A stretch of DNA of 64,000 nt. It comes from Molossus alvarezi. Its lineage: Eukaryota > Chordata > Mammalia > Chiroptera > Molossidae. The notes beneath the pieces are model-generated. The model saw only the letters and a list, made by a program, of their open reading frames with translations. It was not told the DNA's origin and ran no database searches. This document shows positions 56,801-64,000 of this stretch, one piece after another. The stretch spans positions 992,001-1,056,000 of the forward strand of contig CM073886.1 in the NCBI GenBank assembly GCA_037176705.1, read 5' to 3'. Numbering within the stretch: the first letter of the stretch is position 1; every line of letters begins with the position of its first letter. A program made the position numbers and the translations under genes.

Positions 56801-58165
56801 ACCAGAGGCCAGCATGACCCAGCAGGGCCTGTGCAATCTAGTTACCTGTGGGAACTGCAGGGTGCTAAAACACCAGAGAGGCCTTTGTGACCTAGCAGGG
56901 ACTGCATGATCTAGTTACCCGCAGGAACTACGAGGTGCTAAAACACCAGAGGGGCCTGTACGACCCCTCTGGGACTGTGCTATCTAGTTACCCATGGGGC
57001 CTGCAGGGTGCAGAAACACTAGAGGCCTGTGCGACCCAGCAGGGACTGTGTGATCCAGTTACCCACAGGAACTGCAGAGTGCTAGAACACCAGAGAGGAT
57101 TGTGCAAACCAACAGAAACTCCACCATCTAGTTACTCACTGGGCCTGCATGGTGCTGAAGCACCAGAGAGGCCTGCTCATCCCAGCAGTGACTGTTCTAC
57201 CCAGTTACCCATGGGACCTGTGGGATCCTGAAGCACCAGAGAGGCCTGTGTGACCCAGGAAGAATTGTGCCACCCAGTTGCCAGCTGGACCTGAGGGTGC
57301 TCAAGAATCAGAGAGGCCTGTGTCACAGAGTGGGGATTGCAAAATCAAGTTACCCTGGGGACCTCCAGGGTGCTGAAGCACCAGTGGCCCGTGCGACCCA
57401 GCAGGGACTGCACTGTTTAGTTACTCACTGGGCCTGCGGGGTGCTGAAGCACCAGAGAGGCCTGTGCGACCCAGCAGGGACAGTGCGATCTAGTTATCCA
57501 CAGAATAATAGGGGTGCTGAAGTACCAGAGAGGCCTCTGAGACCCAGTAGGAACTGTGAAATCTAGTTATCCACAGGATAATGGGGGTGCTGAAGTACCA
57601 GAGAAGCCTCCGCGACACAGCAGGGTCTGTGCAATATAGATACCTGCACAATCTGCATGGTGCTGAAACACCAGAGAGGCCTGTGAGACCCAGCAGGGAC
57701 TGATGGATCTAGTTACCAACTGGGCTTGCAGAATGCTGAAACACCTGAGAGGCCTGCACAACCCAGCAGTAACTGTGCCATCCAGTTACTGGCGAACTTG
57801 CGTGTGCTGAAACACCAGAGAGACCTGTGTGACCCAACAGGGACTGTGCAATCTAGTTACCTATGGGAACTGCAGGGTGAAAAAACACCAGAGAGGATTG
57901 TGACTACCAACAGAAACTGCACTATCTAGTTACTCACTGGGCTGGCGGGGGGCTGAAGCACTAGAGAAGTCTGCTCAATCAAGCTAGGACTGTGCCAACC
58001 AGTTACCTGTGGGACCGGATGGGTGCTGAAGGACCAGAGAGGCAAATGTGACCCAGGAGGGATTGTGCCACCAAGAAACCAGTGGCACCTGCAGGGTGCT
58101 GAAGCACCAGAGAGGCCTGTGGGACCCAGCAGGGACTGTGCCATCCAGTTACTTGTGGGACCTGT
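53881..58165. repeat. 74-bp minisatellite array (about 58 units) with higher-order structure
   Basis: The unit has core GTGCTGAAGCACCAGAGAGG, then CCTGTGCGACCCAGCAGGGA and CTGTGCGATCTAGTTACCCA, then GGGACCTGCAGG. The count from 54236 to the next core is 74 bp. A variant starting GTGCTAAAACACCAG and ending GGAACTGC alternates irregularly. A block with the rare GTGCTAGAACACCAG unit recurs at 56283 and 57079 (796 bp, about 11 units apart) with its neighbours in the same order, showing multi-unit duplication. GTGCTGAAGCAC is a 5-bp inverted repeat around GA. 74 is not a multiple of three, so ORFs are short and shadow-like. Confidence 0.93.
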
Positions 58166-58167
58166 TG

Positions 58168-58838
58168 GCAAGGTTGTGGAGGGAAAGGGACTATAATACA
58201 CTGCTGGTGGGAATGCAGAATGGTGCAACCACTATAGAAAACAATATGGTGTTACCTCAAAAAATTAAAATTTGAACTTCCATTTGACCCAGTGATCCCA
58301 CTTCTAGGAATATACCCTGAGAATCCTAAAACACAAATCAGAAAAAAAATATGTACCCCCATGTTTGTAGCAGCACTATTTACAATAGCTAACATCTGGA
58401 AACAACCCAAATGTCCATCAGTAAACGTATGGATAAAAACGCTGTGGTACATATACACAATGTAGTACTATGCGCTGTAAGAAAGAAAGATCTCTCATCC
58501 TTTGAGAGGACATGGAGAGACCTGGAAAGTATTATACTAAGTGAAACAAGCCAAACAGAGAAAGACAAGTATCATATGATAACACTTATTTGTGGAATAT
58601 AATGAACATAACAGTCTGAGAAATGGGGAAGTTTCAGAGACGTGGAAGTGGGTACAGACTGACAACCCCCAAAAGAAGGTGTTGTGTGAGAGAGATATAC
58701 CACAGAACTTATATGCATGTATGCATGAACAATGGTTATGGACAACAATGCTGGAGACAGGGCGGGGAGGAAGGGTGAGGGGGGAATCAGTGAGGGAAAA
58801 TGGAGAAACATCTGTATCAAAAATAAATAATTTAATTC
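58168..58838 (+). mobile_element. 5'-truncated L1 3' end joined directly to the minisatellite
   Basis: It begins GGCAAGGTTGTGGAGGGAAA immediately after the last minisatellite unit, passes through the ORF2 terminus (AAATTTGAACTTCCATTTGA, AAGTGAAACAAGCCAAACAG) and the G-rich 3' UTR, and ends AACATCTGTATCAAAAATAA with an A/T-rich tail. No TSD is obvious, leaving open whether L1 and minisatellite form one unit. Confidence 0.9.
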
Positions 58839-58846
58839 ATAAATAA

Positions 58847-59152
58847 AATAGGCAGAAGATCTAAATAGACACTTCTCCCAACAGAACATACAAATGGCCA
58901 AAAGATATATGAAATAATGTTCAAAGTCACTAATCATCAGAGAGATGCAAAATTGACAACTATGAGTTATCACCTCACACCTACCAGAATGGCTGCCATC
59001 AATAAATTATCAAAAATTAAGTGCTGACGAGGGGGTTGAAAATAGCGGACTTTAGTACAATGCTGGTGGGAATGCAGACTGGTGCAGCCACTATGGAAAA
59101 CAATATGGTGTTTCCACAAAAAATAAAAAATTAAACTGCCATTTGACCCTGT
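58847..59152 (+). mobile_element. L1 ORF2 fragment
   Basis: AAATAGGCAGAAGATCTAAA (the WAEDLN codons) through CACACCTACCAGAATGGCTG to TGCCATTTGACCCTGTG is L1 ORF2 sequence from a second, older copy. It overlaps in L1 coordinates with the preceding element, so it is a separate insertion. Both ends are truncated. Confidence 0.85.
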
Positions 59153-59154
59153 GT

Positions 59155-59419
59155 ATGAAACAGTCTCTGTATGAAATATGATTATTTAGGAAATGATATA
59201 TATAGAGATATTTATAAATGAGCAGAGATGGGAGAAGCATTGTAAGAGAAAGAAAAAAATATTTGAGGACCTTTGTAAAAACTGATTTTGAGCTAGTCCT
59301 GAGAGAGTGTGAGGCATTCACAGAAGGGGGGTAGAATTTCTAAAAAAAAAAAATAATTAAAAAAAACAAAGACGTGAATCCACATATCTGTCATTAACAT
59401 ACTCAGTGCACACTCACAT
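59155..59419. other. AT-rich spacer, nothing recognised
   Basis: This separates the L1 fragment from the CpG island. An A-rich stretch lies at 59340-59372. Confidence 0.5.
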
Positions 59420-60035
59420 TACTGGAAACCCACCTCCTGTCTTCACAGCTGCCCGGGCCTGGCATCATTTTTGGGGCCCAGAGTCTCAGTCAGCCCACCT
59501 CCCCAGTCTCCAGCAGAATGGAGCTGCACCTCTCTGGGTTGGCCATGTGCACAGCCCACAGCCAGGTACTTCTGCAGATCCAGTTCCTGGCCCCGCCCCC
59601 TGCCCCGTGCGCGTCCCCGCCCACAGGGCACGCCTTCTGCGTGGACGCCATCTTGGCGCGAGGAGCCGCCATTTTGTCCTTTGAGAAGACGGCTGGAGAC
59701 ACGGTCCTACTTTCCTCCAGCCGGAGGCAGCACCTTGGCCGAGGCTGGAGTCGGAGCCAGGTAAGCGGGGTGGGTTCCGGACCAGTAGTTGTGCTGGGGC
59801 TGGAAGCTAGGGTGGGTGCTTCTGGGAGAGCTGGTCCTCGCCCTGCCGCCACGGCTCCTCCCTCCTCTGGAGTCTGGGTCCGCGGCCCAGTGTGGCGCCC
59901 TCGTTGGGTCTCCTGTCCTGGCGCCCGAGGGAGCGGGAGCAGAGCCCTAGTTATGGGCCCTGCAGTTGGGCCGCTCAGAACACAGCCCTGGAGCCCGGCC
60001 GTCAGCGACCCCAGGCTGACAGCCCGGATTTTCAT
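59420..60035 (+). promoter_or_regulatory. CpG island, candidate host promoter and first exon
   Basis: G+C and CpG rise abruptly between AT-rich flanks. Motifs include CCCCGCCC boxes near 59592 and 59617, two YY1-like sites (CGCCATCTTGG at 59647; GCCGCCATTTTG at 59667) and a strong splice-donor match CCAG/GTAAGC with the exon end at 59760. Two YY1-type sites upstream of a consensus donor are typical of a TATA-less mammalian first exon, here about 59670-59760 on the plus strand. ORFs of 182 (plus) and 181 (minus) residues are probably composition-driven. No second exon is identifiable in the window. An intergenic or LTR-derived island is the alternative. Confidence 0.45.
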
Positions 60036-60077
60036 GTGGTCTCGTGTGTGCGAGGTGTGTGTGTGAGAGATTCTTGA

Positions 60078-60785
60078 AATTTTTTTTATTTTTCAATTAC
60101 TGTTGACATACAATATTGTGTTAGTTTAAGGTGTATGTCGAAGTGATTAGATATTTATATACCCACCTGGCACCATACGTAGTCATTTTGGTATTATTGA
60201 CTGTATTCCCTATGCTACACTTTATTCCTGTGACTATCTTCCAGCTTTTTCACACACACCACAAACCCCTTCTCATCTGGTGAACGTCAGTGTCTTCTCC
60301 GTATCAATGAGTTTGTTTTGATTTTTAGATTCTACATATAAGTGAAATTGTATGTTTGTCTTTCCTTCTGACTTTTTAAAAATCTTGGAGAAACCTCCGT
60401 ACTGTTTTCTCTGGTCTGTGTATCAATCTCACCAACACTGCACAAAGGTTCCCTTTTCTCCACAGTCTTCCCAACCTTTGTTTATTGATTTATTGATGAC
60501 AGCCATTCTGACAAGTGTGAGGTGATATCTCATTGTAGTTTTAATTTACACTTTGATGACTAGTGATGTTGAGCATCTTTTCATATGGGCCATCTGTATG
60601 CTATTTTTGGAGAACATTTCTTCAGGTCTCTGCTCTTTTTCTAAATTAGATATTTTGAGGTTATTTTTGGTGTTAAGTTGTATAAGTTCCTTATATATTT
60701 TGGATATTAACCGTATTCGCTATGTCATTGGTGAACGTATATATTTTTCCCCCAAGTACACTGGGCTGGTACTGTGAAACTTTAT
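60078..60785 (-). mobile_element. ancient L1 3' end
   Basis: Minus-strand old-L1 landmarks are ACTGTTGACATACAATATTG, AAGTGATTAGATATTTATATACC, GTATTCCCTATGCTACACTT, then ORF2 sequence TGACAGCCATTCTGACAAGT and TTGAGCATCTTTTCATATG. It is diverged and truncated near 60785, next to a younger L1. Confidence 0.85.
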
Positions 60786-60794
60786 TATTCTTTG

Positions 60795-63700
60795 AATCTA
60801 ATTTTGTTGTTGTTGTTACAGATGTTTCTCCTTTGTTCCCCAATGACACCCTCCTCCCAGCCCCCCACCCCTAAGCATTGTTGTGGAATCTGCATATGAG
60901 TTCTGTGGTTTATCTTCCCCCCACCCCTTCTCCTGAGGTTTGTCAGCTTTTACCCTACCTTTATGTCTCTGGGTCTGTTTTGTTCATCAGCTCGTTTTGT
61001 TCATTATATTGCAAAAATAAGAGAGATCACATGATATTTCTCTTTCTATGATTGAATTGTTTCACTTTGGATAATATTGTCTAGGTCCCTCTATGTTGTC
61101 ACAAAGGATAGGAGATCTTTCTTACAGCTGCATAGTACTCCATTGTTTACATGCACCACCACTTTTTTATCCATTGATCTACTGATGGACACTTGGGCTG
61201 TTTCCAGGTCTCAGTAATTGTAAATAGTGCTGCTGTGAATATAGGGGCACATATATTCTTTCTGATTGGTGTTTCAGGCTTCTTAAGATATAATGCTAGA
61301 AGTGAGATCACTGGGTGAAATAGCAGTTCAATTTTTAATTTTTTGAGGAAACACAATTATGTTCTCCATAGTGACTGTACCAGTCTTCATTCCCACCAGC
61401 AGTGTGCTAGGGTCCCCTGTTCTCCACATCCTGGTCAGCACTTGTTGTTTGATGATTTGTTGATGGCGGCCATTCTGACAGGTGTGAGATAATACTTCAT
61501 AGTTGTTTTAATTTGCACCTCTCTGATGATTAGTGATGTTGAGCATTTTTTTATATGTCTCTTGGCCATTTGTATGTCCTGTTGGGAGAAGTGTCTAGTT
61601 AGATCCTCTGCCAATTCTTAAAATAGATTATTTGTCTTCCTTTTGTTGGGTTGTATGAATATGCTCTACACTTTGTAAATTAATCCCTTATCTGATGTAT
61701 CGTTGGCAGTTATGCTCTTTCATATAGTGGGTTACCTCTCCACATTGATGCTTGTTTCTTTTGCTGTGCAGAAGGTTTTTAGTCTCATGTGTTCATTTTT
61801 TTCTTTGTTTTTCTTGCCTTAGGCAATGTAACTGAAAATTCTGCCCTGTGCGATGTCTGAAATTTTGTTGCCTATATTTTCTTCTAGAATTTTTATGAAT
61901 ACACAAATCACATGTAAGCCTTTTATCCATTTTGAGTCTATTCCTGTGTATCGTGTAAGTTGGTGGTCTAGTTTCATTTTTTTGCATGTAACTGTACAAT
62001 TTTCCCAGCACCATTTATTTTTACTCCATTGTATGCTCTTGCCATCTTGTCAAATATTAATTGAGCATAATGACTTGGGTCTATCTCTGGGTTCTCTGTT
62101 CTGTTCAATTAATCTATATGCCTGTTCATGTGCCAGGACCAGGATGTTTTGATTACAGTGGCTTTGTAGTATAACTTGATATCTGATATTATGATCCCTC
62201 CTACTTTGTTCTTCTTTTTGAAGATTGCTGTGGCTATTAGGGGTCTTTTTTGGTTGTATATAAACTTCTGGAGTATTTGTTCTAGTTCTGTGCTGGATTT
62301 TGTCGAATGTTTTTTAGCGTCTATTGATATGATCTTATGGTTTTTATCTTTAATTTTGTTTATGTGGTGTATCACATTATGTGGGAATATTGTGCCATTC
62401 TTGCTTCCCTGAGATGAATTCCACTTGGTCATAAAGAATATTTTTTCTTTGATGTATTGCTGGATCTGATTTGCTGAGATTTTGTTAAGGATTTTGGCAT
62501 CTGTGTTCATCAGGGATATTGGCCTGTAGTGTTCATTCTTTGTAGTGCCTCTATATGGTTTTGGAATTTGTATTATGCTGGCTTCATACAACGAGTTTGG
62601 AAGTCTTTTGTCTTCTTGGAATTTTTTGGAATAGTTTGAGGAGAATGGGTGTTAGATCTTCTTTGAATGTTTCATAAAACTCCCGATGAAGCTATCCATC
62701 CCTGGGCTTTTGTTTGCTGGAAGTTTCTTGATTATATCTTCAATTTCCTTAGTTGTTATTGGTCTGTTAAACTTTTCTGTCTCTTCCTGGTTCAGTTTTG
62801 GGAGACTCTGTTTCTAGAAATTTGTTGATTTTGCCTAGATTGTCCAATTTGTTGGCATATAATTGTTCATAGTATGTTTAATTTGTATTTCTGTGGTATC
62901 AGTTGTTACTTCCCTTACGTTTCTGATTTTGTTTATGGGGGTCCTTTCTTTTTGTTTCTTGGTGAGTCTGGTGAAGAGTTGATCAATCTTGTATATCTTT
63001 TCAAAGAATCAGCTCTTTGTTTCATTGATTTTTTCCCCCAAAGTGGCAGCTTTCTCTTTGTCTTTATTTTTTGAATTTTTTATTTATTAATTTGTTTTTG
63101 TTACAGATGTTTCTCATTTTCCACCCATTCATACCCACCTCCCTTTTCCCTCCTCGCCCCATCCCCAGCTTTGTTTTTTTCAATTTTTGTGTCATTTATT
63201 TTTTCACTAACGTCACTATTTCTTTCCTTCTACTTGCTTGGGCTGTTTCTTTTTGTCTACTTTCTAGTTCTTTGAGTTGTAGGGTTAGAAAGTCAATTTG
63301 GAATGTTTCTTGTTTCTTGAGATAGATCTGTAGTGCTATGAACTACCCTCTCAGGACTGCTTTCAGTGCATCCCATACATTTTGTGTTGTTTTGTCTTCA
63401 TTTTACTTGCCTTCCAGGAATTTAGAAATTTTTTCCTTGATTTTCTTGGTAACTCATTCATTTTTTAATAACATGCTATTTAGCCTCCATGTGTTTGAAT
63501 GTTTTTTGTGTATTTTTGTTATTGATTTCTAGTGTTGTCATGTCATTATGATCTGAGAGGATGCTTGATATGATTTCAATCTTCTTGAATTTGTAGACTT
63601 ACTTTGTGTCCTAACATGTGGTCTATCTACAAGGATGCCCTGTGTGCACTTGAGAAGAATGTAAATTCTGCAGCTTTCAGGTAAAATGCTCTGTAAATAT

Positions 63701-64000
63701 CAGTTAAATCTAATTGATCTAGTTTGTCATTTAAGGACTTTGTGTCCTTGTTAATTTTTTGTCTAGAAATTATATCCTGTGGTGTTAGTGGGGTGTTAAA
63801 TTCACCCTCTATAATTGTATTGCTATTGATCTCTCCCTTGAAGTCCTCCAAAAGTTTTTAAATGTATTTTGGTTCTCCTGTATTTGGTGCATATATTTTT
63901 ACCAGGGTTATATTCTCTTGTTGGATTGATCCCTTTAATAATATGTAGTGACCTTTTTTATTTCTCATTATGGCCCTCATTTTGAATGTATCTTATTAGA
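60795..64000 (-). mobile_element. long L1 (3' UTR through most of ORF2), continues beyond the window
   Basis: From left to right on the plus strand: 3' UTR (GTTACAGATGTTTCTCC), ORF2 C-terminus (61147-61400), the region equivalent to residues after the reverse transcriptase (61650-62150), the reverse transcriptase (a frame at 62109-62591 contains [17 protein letters not shown]) and the endonuclease C-terminus (63627-63851: TDIYRAF, TFFSSAHR). Stops and indels break ORF2 repeatedly, so it is inactive. A short second L1 3' UTR is inserted at about 63077-63180. The 5' end lies outside the window, so full length cannot be judged. Confidence 0.9.
63077..63180 (-). mobile_element. ~100-bp L1 3' UTR inserted into L1 ORF2
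   Basis: TTTTTGTTACAGATGTTTCTC followed by the pyrimidine-rich CCCATCCCCAGCTTTG tract is the distal L1 3' UTR, out of place in the middle of ORF2 sequence. Similar flanks TGAATTTTT (63072) and TCAATTTTT (about 63180) could be a short decayed TSD. It is an extremely 5'-truncated insertion. Confidence 0.7.

Noticed and set aside
53881..58165. Regular repeats that might suggest a CRISPR array
   Set aside because: Adjacent 74-bp units are similar along their whole length with no unique spacers, and the DNA is mammalian. It is a minisatellite.
59490..60066. Overlapping 181- and 182-residue ORFs on opposite strands of the CpG island
   Set aside because: Long ORFs on both strands are expected in GC-rich DNA with few stops. 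The plus frame runs straight through the apparent splice donor, and no domain is recognised.
1..64000. Endogenous retroviral genes (gag, pol, env) or paired LTRs
   Set aside because: I saw no retroviral motif or LTR pair. The reverse-transcriptase-like segments (around 51468 and 62109-62591) belong to L1 ORF2.

Overview
This window is mammalian nuclear DNA, almost certainly from a vespertilionoid (yangochiropteran) bat. The taxonomic evidence is at least twelve tRNA-derived SINEs of the Ves type, some with intact target-site duplications (TSDs), inserted among bat-like young LINE-1 (L1) copies, ancient L1 copies and MIR fragments. I found no host protein-coding gene I can name. The only coding sequence that looks intact and real is a retrotransposon ORF1 (24120-25061, minus strand). 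There is no sign of bacterial, viral or CRISPR systems.

Layout. (1) 1-3970: a minisatellite with a 36-bp period, roughly 110 units, whose period is a multiple of three and so creates long spurious ORFs on both strands. (2) 3971-8310: a tandem array of a ~1.96-kb unit, two full copies and a partial third. (3) 8311-17125: a GC- and CpG-rich ~2.68-kb unit present twice at a spacing of ~5.67 kb (8311-10985 and 13969-16680), plus a decayed 0.44-kb third piece (16687-17125). The ~3-kb interval between the two good copies holds simple repeats and a stray L1 5' UTR. (4) 17126-53190: ordinary AT-rich intergenic or intronic DNA filled with LINEs and SINEs. It includes a full-length, ORF2-less half-L1 (HAL1-type) element with an intact 313-residue ORF1, a second decayed element of the same design inserted into a MIR, a three-deep nest of L1 insertions, and a twin-primed (inverted) L1 sitting inside an ancient HAL1. 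(5) 53191-58835: a ~690-bp lead-in, a ~4.3-kb minisatellite with a 74-bp period and higher-order structure, then directly an L1 3' end. (6) 59420-60035: a small CpG island with YY1-like and splice-donor-like motifs, the best candidate for a host promoter and first exon. (7) 60078-64000: an ancient L1 3' end followed by a younger minus-strand L1 that runs off the window inside its endonuclease domain.

There is no operon-like cooperation to describe. The biology is genome dynamics: tandem-repeat expansion in the first 17 kb and at 54-58 kb, and repeated L1-driven insertion elsewhere. The HAL1 element supplies an RNA-binding ORF1 protein but no reverse transcriptase, so by established L1 biology it would depend on ORF2 protein from other L1 copies. 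Percent identities and copy numbers below are estimates by eye.
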